Below are positions 1 through 11,557 of a DNA stretch of 64,000 bases, piece by piece (position 1 is the stretch's first letter; every line of letters begins with the position of its first letter). The stretch spans positions 32,617 through 96,616 of the forward strand of contig JARBJD010000285.1 in the NCBI GenBank assembly GCA_033064195.1, read 5' to 3'. The notes beneath the pieces were generated by a model. It was not told the DNA's origin. It searched no databases and saw only the letters and a program-made list of their open reading frames with translations. The translations under genes and the position numbers were made by a program. This DNA is from Blattamonas nauphoetae. Lineage: Eukaryota; Preaxostyla; Oxymonadida.

Positions 1-1166
1 AACATCCTTCGAGAAGTATCCAGCATCGATAGCAAAGACGAGAGGGACAGGAATGTTGATGAAGTGATTCGGCTGTTGGACACTGTCGATGAAGAAGTGG
101 AGTGTCCTCTTCTCCAAATCAGACTCTACCCACAGCTCCTGCCCTTTCTTCGGTTCAGCGTTCTGAGCAAGGTACTGCCGACCTGAAATGAGATATCCTT
201 TCCAGTTCATCATCGCTGCTTTTGGTGAATCGGACACATCTGCTTTGAAGTAGTTAGGATACTCGGCAGCGTCACACACACCAATCACTGAAAGAAGGAT
301 GATGATGAATGGAGGAGTGACAAACTGACAAATTCGCCGATAGTTTTGATGGACAGTCGATGAATGCCTTTCGAGACAGGTTGTGTGAAGCAACCAGCCC
401 AGCTGTTGTCGGAATTGATTCGTGTGACTGTCGACCCTCTCACTCTGAAGTGGTCTGGACTGAAGGCGACGATGCAATCATTCGATTCAATCCATCTCGC
501 GCAAGTGTCTAGTTGATCTCTCATTCCTTCCATCGTCCTCTGCATTTCGGTCACTCGTTTTTCACTCTCTCCACGAAGTCTCTCGCACTCACGTTGGATC
601 TGCTCCTTCTCTTGTTCCAGCTGGGCGAATTTTCTTTCTGATTCGAAAAGCTTCGCATGAAGTTGGAGATTATCCTGGTAGAGACTGGTTTTCATTGTTT
701 CTGATTTTTTGAGCTTCGCTTCAAGTATGTCTATCTCGACCAGGACGTACCGTCCTTCTTCAATTGATTCCAACGATGTCAAGCATTGGCTTGCACCTCG
801 TTTGATTTTTGGGTCGAGGGAGGGAGATTGGGAGAGTTGGGAGAGAGAAGAGTGGAGGAGTCGCTTGTTCGGAAGTGGAGTGTGGGAATCGAAGCACTCG
901 TCCAGAATCGTCATCATTCGTTGAAGCAGTTGCGACAGCACTTCATTGTCTTGTTTTGTTGGTTGTGATTGGATGTGGGTTGTGAGGAGAGTGGGAATGT
1001 GGAACCATTGGAAAGAGTTAACTTTGTTTCTTGGATGGACAGACGAATCACTCAGCCACTCCAACACAGATTCGATTGTTGGATGATTCTGGAGAAATGA
1101 GGAATGAGGGATAAAACGAGATTGGAATGATGATGAAGAGAAAAAACACGACACAAACTGTTTCAT
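1..1166 (-). CDS. SPRY-domain protein with coiled coil, 3' end off the window
   Basis: Two exons are visible: 1166-326 and 287 to beyond position 1, separated by a 38-nt intron (288-325) that begins GTTTGTCACT and ends TTTCAG. Splicing keeps the frame open to the window edge; without it the frame stops almost at once. Residues 1-130 are helical and Ser/Leu-rich with no family I recognise. Residues about 140-215 form a charged coiled coil. The C-terminal part, from about residue 225 (motifs FSPDHFRVRGSTVTRI and SWAGCF) and across the splice junction (VMIGVCD, ISGRQYL, then KKGQELWVESDLEKRTLHFF), has the strand pattern of a SPRY-like beta-sandwich, a protein-interaction fold. The start is the first Met of the open frame. 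The binding partner cannot be told. The SPRY call rests on pattern recognition only. Confidence 0.72.
288..325 (-). other. 38-nt spliceosomal intron
   Basis: Read on the minus strand it starts GTTTGTCACT and ends CTTTCAG. It separates the two exons of the SPRY-domain gene, and removal joins A to TG, giving an in-frame ATG codon. The size and the GTTTGT donor match other introns in the window. Confidence 0.75.
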
Positions 1167-3001
1167 CTTTTCCGTCGATTGTCGAGAGATTCTGAAGACA
1201 TCATGATAGGAAAAAGGGAAATCGGAAAGGAGGGAGAACTACGATGGAGAGGGAAATTTTTCTACCTGACAAGGTTCTGTAAACATCTCGAATGGAATCG
1301 ATCGTGCCATAACACAGAATTCTCTCATCTTAACCTGCTCGGAAACGCCATCTCTGTCGTCACTATGACGATGTAAATTCCATTTTTTCATTCTCGTTAT
1401 ACCTGTGTGACAGAGTTTTTTCGATGTCAAAATGTCAATAATTTTTGTCTATGGGAATTGATCACAATATGATCTTGTCAAGCTCTCGGATTGTACCCTG
1501 GGTAGTTGGAAACATGTTAAAATCTCATTTTCCTTCGATTTGGAAAGCTGTTCCGGTAGAAACAGATGTGATTGTGCAACTCCTGAAGTTGAACAAGCAA
1601 TGTTAAAAAAGACATAATAAGACCGTTTGTCGAGATATATCTCAAAGAAGATGCCAAAAAGCAGGTTGATGATTCAATCGTGTGAAAGTCGGATCAAGAC
1701 TGTTGGGACAAGAGAGATGGTATGATTGGATCACAACTATCACTTATACATCATTGAAGAGTCTAAGTCGGTTCACTGAACCATGTGAAGCAAAAATCAA
1801 CCTCGACATGGTGAGGAGGGGAGATGTGGACTCTCAACATGATGAACGATGAAAAAAGCGAGATACCACTGAAAAAGCAGGAATTTGGTTTGAATCCCTG
1901 GTTTCCTGCAGATATCACTGGTTTTTGGTATGATAGTGAAACTCGTTGTACTGTAAAAGAACAGGGTGATCAACGGGAAAATAATGAAGAAAAGTAGTCA
2001 AGAGAGCATACATATCTTGAGAATGTCGGTTGAATGAACATTCAGACGAATTAACTCGCAAATTCAAGAATCGAGGATGATGTTTTGTCAGAAGCACGTG
2101 TGGAATGGGGATTGAACAAATTTAAGTCTGCTTTGAAAAAGAAATGGTGTCGATTCTGTGTGCATTTGTGAAAAAAAGCAAATTTGTGTCGTGTGGTTTT
2201 GTTCTTTGTAGGTAAATGATAGCATTCAGATGACCGGGATCCGATTTGCGATCGGTGTGAGAGTAATGACCAGAATCTGGGTGGTTTCCATGATTATGCT
2301 GTGAACAGGAAAATAGCAAACAGAATCATTCAAATCTTGTCGTAGAGGCACAGTGAGTCATCAAAAGATCGATTGTCTAAACCAGGATGAGATTGGGTTA
2401 AGTTCCTATTCACAGTGCACTGACGGACAACGGATTAGCGAAGAAATTTGACAGAAGAACATAAATTGCCTTTTCAGCATGTGGATCAGGATCATCCCAT
2501 GAAACTCACAGACTGATTTTCAATCGCGCTAGTAGGCAGCAAGTTCCAACACTTACCACATTAAACAGGATTAAGGACACAGAACTGTCGGTTTACCTTC
2601 GAATTGGCCTCATTATCGACTTAGTCAAAGAAATGAGAAAAGATCTCGAACCCACAAACAAAAAGTCCAATGTCATGGCAGTCAACGCTTTTTCTAAAAA
2701 ACAGGTCTGTCATGTCAAGTCAGACAGGTATAATTCTCGTCCACAAACTGCTGTTGGTCTCTCGTTTGATTCCTCAGCAACAGCTCCCACGTCGGGAGTG
2801 GCTGAGCAACAACACAATCCAGAGTTTTTCTCCTCTCTTTGCTCTTCATCCTTTCGTCACTTCTCACAGAATGCCAGAGGCGTGGAAACAACCCCAACAA
2901 GAATTCTCGTTCTGGTGACAAGGGTCTGGCCATATTCCCGTTCTAAACTCCAATTTCCCTCCTTCTTTCTTCGTTTTTTCTGGGCAGGTGTTGATCGGCA
3001 C
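1167..3001. other. Intergenic stretch, no gene seen
   Basis: Only short, overlapping, low-quality frames occur here on both strands. I see no domain, RNA gene, tandem repeat or inverted repeat. It should hold the promoters of the diverging SPRY gene on the left and the UBX gene on the right, but no distinctive promoter motif stands out. Confidence 0.5.
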
Positions 3002-4076
3002 ATGTCGAACGATGGACAGAGTGGAAATTACACGATTGATCCTCGGAAGAAGAACGCCATCGCAATCATTCGGTTCTCAGCCGAATCCAAAAGCGGAAGC
3101 TCCCCAAAAGCAAAGCCCGCAATCACTCAAACCTGTGCTTGATTGAAATGGTCTGTCTTTTGTGTTTTTGTGATGTTTTCGACAGCTCTTCAAGTCGACG
3201 AGAATCCTCCCGTTTTCGACGCCGACCCAAGTTTCCTGGAATATGTGGAGGAGATCACAGGAGGGTGTGGATGTAGCACGCTTCTTATTGCTGAAATCTC
3301 GTCTCCTAATTCTCATCTTTGTCCTCCCACTTTTTCTCCTCTCCCATCATCTCTCCTCTCTTCTGATCCTCACCCTCCCCTCCCCCCTCTCCTCTCTCCT
3401 CTCAGCCACTTCCCGCATGTCCTCGCCCCGCCTGGCTCGCGTGGCCCGTTCAACGTTGGACTTGTCGACCGTCACCAGAAAGACCTGCCTTCGCCGCCCA
3501 AAGATCCGTTCGCAGGCGGCGGATACAGTTTGTGAGGGGAAGGGTTTGACGAGGGGGAAACAGGGAAGAAAGGGAAGAAGGGACAGCCAGCGCCGAAGGT
3601 GACAGTGACCCCACTCCCCCAGCAGGACACACCGGCGCTGTCCGAGCTGCAGGGCGGCACGTTTATTGTTCAGGCGAGGTTCACAGACACCAACACAACA
3701 CACAAGTTCACGATGCGAGAGGGGTCGACACTCGGTGACTTGGAGCGGGAGATTGTGTATGTGCTTTGGTTGGGTGTTGTTGTTGTGTTTTTGGCGATGA
3801 ATAGCGACAGAGATGGTGGTAATGCATTGTTCAGTTCTGTTTTCTTATTCTTGGGACTTAAATTGATCTCTGTTTTCTCACCTCTCTTTTCTCTTCTTTC
3901 CAAATGATGATGTCGTTCTCGTTCTCTTTTTCTGCTGTTTCAGTACTCTCCTTCAGACGAAGAAAGTGGACATCAGCCAACCATTCCCTCGCGTAGTTTT
4001 CTCGGCTGGAGACAGAAAGAAGACTCTGGCGGAACTGAACCTGAAGAATGCTTCAGTGATTGTAAAAGTGGTGTAG
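3002..4076 (+). CDS. p47-like SEP-UBX domain cofactor of Cdc48/p97
   Basis: Proposed exons are 3002-3134, 3186-3264, 3406-3527, 3564-3756 and 3944-4076, giving 219 residues. Exons 2-3 encode a SEP domain: DENPPVFDADPSFLEYVEEI, then GHFPHVL and GPFNVGLVDRHQKDLPSPPK, ending PFAGGGY. Exons 4-5 encode a UBX domain: TFIVQARFTDTNTTHKFTM, GSTLGDLE, then the FPR loop that inserts into the p97 N-domain (QPFPRVVFS) and KKTLAELNLKNASVIVKV just before the stop. SEP plus UBX is the p47/Shp1 class of Cdc48 adaptors, used in membrane fusion and protein extraction. The usual N-terminal UBA domain is not visible. Introns 2-4 are well supported by phase and GT-AG ends. The first exon and start at 3002 are tentative; an unspliced reading meets an in-frame TGA inside the fourth-exon boundary, which the 36-nt intron removes. 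Confidence 0.75.
3265..3405 (+). other. Intron 2 of the UBX gene, 141 nt
   Basis: It runs GTGTGGATG to CTCTCAG and is strongly pyrimidine-rich. Removal joins ITGG to HFPHVL in frame within the SEP domain, which fits the family's spacing. Confidence 0.7.
3528..3563 (+). other. Intron 3 of the UBX gene, 36 nt
   Basis: It runs GTTTGTGAGG to GAAACAG. It carries an in-frame TGA when retained, so retention would stop translation between SEP and UBX. The frame is kept after splicing. Confidence 0.6.
3757..3943 (+). other. Intron 4 of the UBX gene, 187 nt
   Basis: It runs GTATGTGCTT to CTGTTTCAG. Removal joins LEREIV to TLLQTKKVDISQPFPR and completes the UBX fold in frame. Confidence 0.75.
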
Positions 4077-4513
4077 GAGTGATTCGCACGTCATTTAGTG
4101 TTGATTTGTCAGAGACGAGATGTTTCAATGCAAACATGGGTCGATCTTGATTTAATCGTTAATTCTATGATGCAAGTCGTTCTCTTTCTTCTTGTCGAAG
4201 TTTTTGCATCATCCCCCTCAACTTCTCAATCACTCCATCCAACATCCTCATCAAATGCCGAACCAACAGCATTTGCATGCATTATACTGCCCGACACGAC
4301 GTCCTGATCCGGCTGTAAAACGGATGTATTTTTCTGAATAGAGGCACAATGTGGTTCAATTTTCTATGAATACTAATTTTGAGAGTTAGACACAGTTTGA
4401 CAATAAAGTAGAAACCAAAAAATTCTGTGTGACGCGAAAACTGTAAAATAAAAAAATGATGGTCATGATGTTCGCGACATGACATCTGATCCACTTCATC
4501 CAGCTCGACCACT
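4077..4513. other. Intergenic stretch, no gene seen
   Basis: A 69-codon frame at 4098-4307 has no family resemblance and I do not call it. The region separates the UBX gene from the decayed transposase and may include one end of that element, but I found no clear terminal repeat. Confidence 0.45.
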
Positions 4514-5519
4514 CTAATATTTCGTCATTTTTCCTTCACGAGAGTAACACTCGAGGAGGCGGTCACCGTATGAGAGAACGATGTTGTCGATACTTTCTTG
4601 TGGGATCGATTTCCAGCATCTCACGATTGCTTTCCGCAGTGAGTCAATTGTGTCATAAACTTCGAAATTCTCATATAATTTGGTAGTGAGCATTGCCCAG
4701 ACGTGTTCAATTGGGTTCAAGTCGCTAGAGAGAGGTGGAAGGAATTTGTGACTGATATTCGCCAATTCAATTCGGGGAAGTTCCGTTTTATTCTTGTGCC
4801 AACCCGCATTATCGCTCAGAAGGACCCGTGTGTCGAGTGGAGGGTCCATCTGAGCGTTTGTGAGTCCGTTGATGGGCATCTGTGTAGATTCTGCCGTTGA
4901 TGTTCTCTTCTGTGATGAAGAGATTGCTTTTGAACCCAACTCCAACACATCCCCAAATGTTGAGTTTGATTGGATGAGCGCGTGATTCTGATTCGGGTCG
5001 TTGTTTGTCTTTCTCACTTAATGACCGGTAATACTTATCTGGTCCTCTCCCTCTCACAGTTTTCTCGTCGTCAAATAGACACAGGTCAGGAAGATAGCCT
5101 TTTGAAAGAGTCTCTTTGGCGAAGTCGAATCTGTTTTTGATGTGGTGTGGTTGGAAGGGGGGAACTTTATGATGTTTGTGGAGACCTATTTTGTTTGCTT
5201 TCAGGAAGCGTTGGAAGGAACGGTCGGATCCTGGCAATTTGAGATCTCTTTTCAATTGGATTGCGGAGCTGTATGTTTTGTTCTTGATCGCAAGCTGGAC
5301 ATTTTTGAGTGTTTTGTTGGGATAGAGGTGTGACTGGGGTTTATGATTCACAACTCGCGGTCGATCGGTGACGATGAGAGTGTGAGAGTACTTTGAGACT
5401 GTGTTGACAGAGACTTTCAGATGGCGAGCTGTTTCATTTCTTCCTTTGCCTTTCCTTCGTTCTTTCTGAATCTTTCTTTGATTCGACAGAGACAATCTTG
5501 GAACCATTGTTGAGCGCAA
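4514..5519 (-). pseudogene. IS630/Tc1-mariner DDE transposase, frameshifted
   Basis: The transposase is split between two overlapping minus-strand frames. The N-terminal frame (5519-4809) has a basic helix-turn-helix region (SNQRKIQKERRKGKGRNETA) and the first catalytic Asp in LCLFDDEKTV. The C-terminal frame (5017-4514) has the second Asp in VLLSDNAGWHKN and the third acidic residue in LSSDLNPIEHVWAMLTTK. The order D, D, E with the SSDLNPIEHVW block is that of IS630/Tc1 transposases. The frames must be joined by a shift near the INGRIYTD region, so the gene is broken by about one indel there. No terminal inverted repeats or TA duplications were found around it, so element limits are unknown. 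It belongs to a different lineage from the two other Tc1/mariner transposases in this window. Confidence 0.8.
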
Positions 5520-5814
5520 TCAGAGGCGAATCACGTGCAGGGCTTTCCACCCATGGAGCCGACTTGCTCAGTTTGTTCAGATTTAAGATTTTTCATGTTG
5601 ATATAATTCTGACGAACATTTTCCTTGGAGCCTTTGTCATAACTTCATCTTGGTGGAGAGATCCGGCTTTGATCACATCCCCATACTTTTCTCAGATATT
5701 CCATTCTTGCTCTTTTCACATTCTAGTCACACCACAATCAGATGTAGATTCATGAAGTGATTTAAGAGAAATTGCTGGAAAACAATGTGTGAGGAAGTGG
5801 ATACGAGAAGATTG
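5520..5814. other. Short intergenic stretch
   Basis: No feature is recognised between the transposase start and the minisatellite. It may contain the 5' end of the transposon, but no inverted repeat matching 4400-4513 was found. Confidence 0.35.
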
Positions 5815-7095
5815 GGAGTGGGAGCGGACGGAGTCGATGATGATCGAGAGCGGGAGCGGACGGAGACGATGACGATCGTGAGTGGAAGCGGACGGAGTCG
5901 ATGATCGTGAGTGGAAGCGGACGGAGACGGTGACGATCGTGTGCGGGAGCGGACGGAGTCGACGATGATCGTGTGTGGGAGCGGACGGAGTCGATGATGA
6001 TCGTGAGTGGGAGCGGACGGAGTCGATGATGATCGTGTGTGGGAGCGGACGGAGTCGATGATGATCGTGTGTGGGAGCGGACGGAGTCGATGATGATCGT
6101 GTGTGGGAGCGGACGGAGTCGATGATGATCGTGTGTGGGAGCGGACGGAGTCGATGATGATCGTGTGGGAGCGGACGGAGTCGATGATGATCGTGAGTGG
6201 GAGCGGACGGAGTCGATGATGATCGTGTGTGGGAGCGGACGGAGTCGATGATGATCGTGAGTGGGAGCGGACGGAGTCGATGATGATCGTGAGTGGGAGC
6301 GGACGGAGTCGATGATGATCGTGAGTGGGAGCGGACGGAGTCGATGATGATCGTGTGTGGGAGCGGACGGAGTCGATGATGATCGTGTGTGGGAGCGGAC
6401 GGAGTCGATGATGATCGTGTGTGGGAGCGGACGGAGTCGATGATGATCGTGTGTGGGAGCGGACGGAGTCGATGATGATCGTGAGTGGGAGCGGACGGAG
6501 TCGATGATGATCGTGTGTGGGAGCGGACGGAGTCGATGATGATCGTGAGTGGGAGCGGACGGAGTCGATGATGATCGTGTGTGGGAGCGGACGGAGTCGA
6601 TGATGATCGTGTGGGAGCGGACGGAGTCGATGATGATCGTGAGTGGGAGCGGACGGAGTCGATGATGATCGTGTGGGAGCGGACGGAGTCGATGATGATC
6701 GTGAGTGGGAGCGGACGGAGTCGATGATGATCGTGTGTGGGAGCGGACGGAGACGACGACGATCGTGAGTGGGAGCGTACGGAGTCGATGATGATCGTGA
6801 GTGGGAGCGGACGGAGACGACGACGATCGTGAGTGGGAGCGGACGGAGTCGATGATGATCGTGAGTGGGAGTGGACGGAGACGACGACGATCGTGAGTGG
6901 GAGCGGACGGAGTCGATGATGATCGTGTGGGAGCGGACGGAGTCGATGATGATCGTGAGTGGGAGTGGACGGAGACGATGATGATCGTGAGTGGGAGCGG
7001 ACGGAGACGACGACGATCGTGAGTGGGAGTGGACGGAGACGATGATCGTGGGTGGGAGTGGACGGGGTCGATGATCGTGGGTGGGAGATGGAGTG
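5815..7095. repeat. 32-bp minisatellite, about 40 copies
   Basis: The consensus unit, on the plus strand, is GTGAGTGGGAGCGGACGG followed by AGTCGATGATGATC, 32 bp, with GTGAGT/GTGTGT alternating between copies and some 30-bp units that lack GT. The middle copies are nearly identical and the outer copies more diverged, as in arrays that grow by slippage or unequal exchange. Because 32 is not a multiple of three, the minus strand reads through all three frames in 96-bp cycles without a stop, giving a spurious 538-codon frame (7332-5716) of His/Ser/Arg/Pro-rich repeats. The plus strand has TGA in the unit. I regard it as a non-coding minisatellite. Confidence 0.92.
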
Positions 7096-7418
7096 AGATG
7101 ATGATAGTGAGCGGGAGATGGAGGGAGATGATGAGGCAGTCACATTCGATCTCAACGGTGAAGTCATTCGATATCTCGCTGTCTCATCGCCCTTCCTGTG
7201 GAGAGATCGCACGACGTTGTGAATGACGGCGAGATTGCATTGGACAGTTTCGACTCCACAACCTATTCTGTGTTCTGACAAAGCCCTTCCATCATGTCGA
7301 GTCGGAGTGAGGGTGAGACTGCCGAGATGCATCTGTACAAAGAATCACAAAAGAAAGAAGGACGAAGCGTCACTATCGCGACTCTCTCCCTCCACCCGAA
7401 GCGGCACGCTCATCATCA

Positions 7419-8885
7419 CTACGTCCTCTTTCCAAAAGCAGCCCGAACAGCTTTTGGATCACACCCACGTCGAGCAGCGAGCGTTTGATGGAAGTGTTGG
7501 CGTGTTTGACAGACGATCACACATTTGTGGCATCGTCCAATTGCATGACAATCGCTCTGATCCTGCACCTCGGCCACTATCCGCACAATGATCTCGCCTG
7601 GTCCCATCTGGCAGATCGCTGGGGCCTCAGAGACGATGTTGTCCAAATTGAAAGAATCTGACCGCGTGTCGGTTTGTGCGTCCTTCCTCTGTTTCTCCTT
7701 TAGAGCCTCTTCTAGTGGGGCGACCGCTGTGTCAGCAAGTGTTTTCAGAACGGAAACAATGAATAACGACACGATCGCGTGGAGAGTGATCACACAAGTG
7801 GACTGTACGGCTGATTCCGTTTCAGCTCCCTCCTCATTTCCATCTATCTTATCCATAGTATGCGAGGGAGACGGAGCAGAGTGAATTGTGGGTACAGCGT
7901 AGCCTTCCTCTAAAGGTGTGTCTGCTGCTTGTATATTGCACGCCGATCGTGGGCTGTTCAGAAGCACCACTCGCTCCATGCCGCTGTGGCCTTCTCCAGC
8001 TTGCTTGTGGTTTGATTCTGAATCAGAGTCTGAGGATGTGTTGGAGTCGGCCTCGCGTTGCATCAGAATCGAATAGCACACATGCGCCAGACACATCCGC
8101 TGCTTCTGTCCTCCGCTTAACTTTCGCCTGTGACCGCCAACGAACGTGTTCAGTCCGTCGGGCTTCGCTTTTTCATCCGTGTTGAAGCAGCATGCACGCA
8201 CCACATACTCCAGCCTCGTCTTGTCCAACTCTGATCCATATAGATTGATGCTTCGCAGTGACGTGTCCTGCACAAATGGATCCTGTGGCATGAGCACGGC
8301 TTGGTCACCCACAAACCTTCTTCCTCCCCACGCGTCGTTTAGCCCTGTGAGCGCCGACAGAAGCAGTGGCTTCCTTCATCCCAACGTCCCTACCAGCGCG
8401 CAGTATTCCCCGTGATTCAATGTCAGAGTGTTGTGTGGCATAGTTGATGGTGACGGAGTGTAGTGGTAGAGACCGAGAAGAGGAACGGAGTCGAGTGAGG
8501 AAAGTTGGAGTTGTGAAGGATCAACCGAATTGTTATCTGGAATCCACGTGTTGTCATCATCGTCCTTCTTCATAAACGTCTTCAGACCATTCCACAAGAC
8601 GAATGGGAGTCGTTTTGGGCATTGTTTCGAAGATAATCACGTCGACGAAGGGGGATTGCATTACTGCGTGCAGGCGGTAGCTGGGGATCAGATTTTCTCG
8701 AATCTCAAGATTTTCATACGTTGTTGCGATAATTGATCAGATTTCACCTCAAGTGCATCATGTGAGCGAATAATTCGTGAAAGTTGTTGAAACATCATCA
8801 TGTCACGACACGATCTGATGATATACGTTTGGTCGACTAGACAGTCAATTCCTGATCTTTTTCCATTCGATTTGCAGTTCTGCAC
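7419..8885 (-). pseudogene. ABCC/MRP-type ABC transporter relic
   Basis: Pieces of one ABC transporter half lie in order on the minus strand. Around 8690-8600 a frame reads SYRLHAVMQSPFVDVIIFET, the conserved loop of the second transmembrane domain in ABCC proteins. Then come LTLNHGEYCALVGTLG (start of Walker A), LSALTGLND, the Q-loop block VLMPQDPFVQDTSLRS, GLNTFVGGHRRKLSGGQKQR (signature), VVLLNSPRSACNIQAADT (Walker B and D-loop, with N where the acidic pair belongs) and CVITLHAI (H-loop). Walker A is destroyed by an in-frame TGA directly after GTLG, and frames change at least once between the transmembrane piece and the nucleotide-binding domain. About 60 Ser/Asp-rich residues separate signature and Walker B. 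No complete membrane domain is present, so this is a dead fragment. Confidence 0.8.
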
Positions 8886-9891
8886 GGTGATTTACTCCAT
8901 TAATTCCAGTTTTCTCAAGCTGAAAAAGAGGGATCCTCCTTCTGCGTGGGTGTCTTAGTCTGTCCCTTCGATGTTGTAGAGGGTGCAGAACTTGATTGCA
9001 TAGATGCAGACAGCATTTTACCGGTTACAGCCGTTCGTACAACATGTTAACTTCCAGTTAGTGACGTCGAACCCGCTTTGTCGGGCTGAGGTTTAGATGA
9101 CTGCACAATCCGGACAGATGACATCAACATCGTCCAAATGGGACGTGATGATGTTGATTCAGTATTTTAAACGAGTGAACTAGAGAATCGGAACAGAGTT
9201 TGTTGGACATGGTGTTCAAGAAAGGGTCATTAGTATTACCACTCCTCCACTGTCTGGTGTGAAGGCGGTCATCCACCCATCCAAAAAGTTGCGTGTTCTC
9301 CAGTGTAGCAGATCCACTGCTCCCAAATCGGCATTGTCTTGGTCAAGTGAAGAGAGGAGAGCTGAGAACGATATGATCAAATATAGCTGAATTCCTCCAG
9401 CAGATCAATTGCATAAAGGACAATCTTCCACGTCATCCTCCAACATGAAGAACAAGATGACCGAATCAAACAACTCAAGCCCACTCTTCTTTCTCCCAAT
9501 AACAGGAACACGAAGAAGAAACTCGATCTTCTCTCACATCCTCCGCAAACGTTAACAACTGCAGTGCATATTCATATCCCCCCTGTCTCCTCATAGCCTC
9601 ATATTCAGTTTGACAGATCATGAGTCCCACTTTATTGTTCATTTGTTGTCCGCAGACTGGACAATCTCTATTTCACTTCACAGCTCTGTTTAAAACAAGA
9701 GATTTCTTAAGAATCTGAAGGGTCTTCAACAAACGAGCATTTTCATTTTTTCGTCCACTTCCAGAAAAGTATGGGTATTTTTGGAAAGCCCTGATCACGT
9801 GTCCTGTCGTTCTACGAATGTCCCCCAACTTTAGTATTTCACGTCATTCTCTTCTACTGTTCACTACAGTTCTTTCAAAAAAATTCAGGAG
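8886..9891. other. Intergenic stretch, no gene seen
   Basis: No frame of interest, tandem repeat or terminal repeat was recognised on either strand. It may hold further decayed upstream parts of the ABC transporter on the minus strand, but nothing could be aligned by eye. Confidence 0.4.
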
Positions 9892-10133
9892 ATGTCTAAC
9901 CCCGTGGAGTTGAAGTAAGTGAAAAAGGAACTCTCATCTCTCTCTTGTTCTGTCAAAAAACAAAAAATACAGCCGGATCAGGTCGTCGTGTCGGGCAGTA
10001 TATCGAGCTCTTAAGTCCAACCACCGTGCAAGCTCATCTCTTTGGAAAGAACCTCGTGCTGGGAGAGTATTACTTTTCTATTCATCTGGGTGATAATGAA
10101 CCACATCGAATCAACCTGTGTAAATCTCAATGA
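9892..10133 (+). pseudogene. 5' fragment of surface-protein gene A (Ig-like repeat)
   Basis: From about 9955 a plus-strand frame reads GQYIELLSPTTVQAHLFGKN then LVLGEYYFSIHLGDNEPHRI. This matches the strand pattern of the Ig-like repeats of gene B, for example the block around FDGENMASGSYAVSLTD. It probably belongs to gene A, whose frame resumes at about 10560. An ATG at 9892 (MSNPVEL) followed by GTAAGTG and an AG before the fragment could be a first exon, but the splice phase does not join the two well. There is no signal peptide and no beta-helix, so the N-terminus of gene A is either lost or not recognised. Confidence 0.5.
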
Positions 10134-10559
10134 AATGATGCAAATAATATATGAGCGTGGAAAAAAATCAAATTTTACTGAATTCAGATTTAGTTGTTGA
10201 GTACACATAAGAAAGGTGAATTTATAGATTTCAAGCCTGATCGCGCATGAAATGGCCTTTCTAAGATCAGCACATTTTTGCACACTTTTTATTGCAAAAC
10301 AAGTTCAAAGACAGGGAAAGGATGGAAAACAACAAAAAAAGAGGTCTCTATGTGAAACAATGGACAAAATACATCCATTAAAGAGAAAAATTGAAAAAAC
10401 GTGAGATTTCAGAGTTGATCGTGACAACTTCTATGTTTTTATGAAATTGAAAAAAGTTCAGAAATGATGTATTTAGGGATGATAAACGAAGAAAGATAAT
10501 TTTTTAGGAGAATTACTGCGTCAGTACGATTTTGTGACGCGAGGATTATTTCATTGAGA
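10126..10559. mobile_element. Possible 434-bp insertion with short inverted ends
   Basis: This AT-rich non-coding stretch lies between two pieces of gene A that read like successive parts of one Ig-like repeat. Its ends are imperfect inverted repeats, CTCAATGAAATGATGC on the left and GGATTATTTCATTGAG on the right. I could not find a convincing target duplication. It could be a small TIR element or just diverged DNA. Confidence 0.35.
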
Positions 10560-11557
10560 ACTACACACCTCAACTTTGTCGCCTTTCATTCATCAGGGAT
10601 TTCAAGTGTTGAACAAGACCTTAACGCTGAATGTCCGTTACAGCCTGGCAATTCGTATCTCCTGAGGGCACTCGAACTAAATGGGTCCCCATTGAAGAAG
10701 ATCTCGTTCGGACGAAATTCAAGACCAGTTGTGATTTGGCTGTCAGTTCCACCAGACACCACAACACCAGTAGTTTCTTACATTGATCTCCCTCTGGCGT
10801 CTGACCGAATTTCGCTGTTGTTCGAAGTATATGGGGTGAATTTGGACGCCCTCTCCCAAATCAGATACACCACTTCAGACGACAGTGAAGAGCCAATATC
10901 GATCGATATTTCTACTCATCACCCTCCATTTATCTGTTCATCCCTTCCAAACCACATCGTCAATCGTCAGTGACGTCATCGCAACCTCTGACATTCAAGA
11001 TCTGTTTACTGACGCTATTTTTGTTGTCTATCAGATTGAGCCGATTGATTTTAGGCCACCGAGTCCTATTGTAATCCCTGGACCGGTCTCAAGTGGTGTG
11101 TACATCATGCCCCTCACGCCACTCAGCCTCATCCCAACGATCACCTGGATTGAGTGTGACCTGGACTCATTTTCCACCGATCTTGCTCGAATATTCGTCT
11201 CCGGAACAGGATTCCTTCTTGGAACTTATTTCACCACTTTCTCAGACGGTACCCAGAACCAATACGCTGTCCAGATCAGCGTCGAAGATTACGGAATATG
11301 GACCCTTTCTTCGGACGTTATTCCCATCTCCGTGGAACCTTCGGACACAGACCTTGTGTATGACACAGTTTACAGCGACTTTAAGATTTATTGGAACGGC
11401 GTCAGACTCGTCACAGAAGTGACCTCGTTCACCGCCCCTTCCGCCTCCCCATTCATCTGTGTGACTGGAGTTTCGTACTTACAGATGACAGTTACGTCGT
11501 TCCATCTTGAATTTATGACTAATCGTCCCTTCTCTGGGAAATTCGAGGTCACGTTTA

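Noticed and set aside
3347-3703. 118-codon minus-strand frame over the UBX gene
   Set aside because: It is the antisense shadow of the SEP-UBX exons and their pyrimidine-rich intron.
5716-7332. 538-codon minus-strand open frame
   Set aside because: Almost all of it is the 32-bp minisatellite read in rotating frames; no domain or start context supports a gene.
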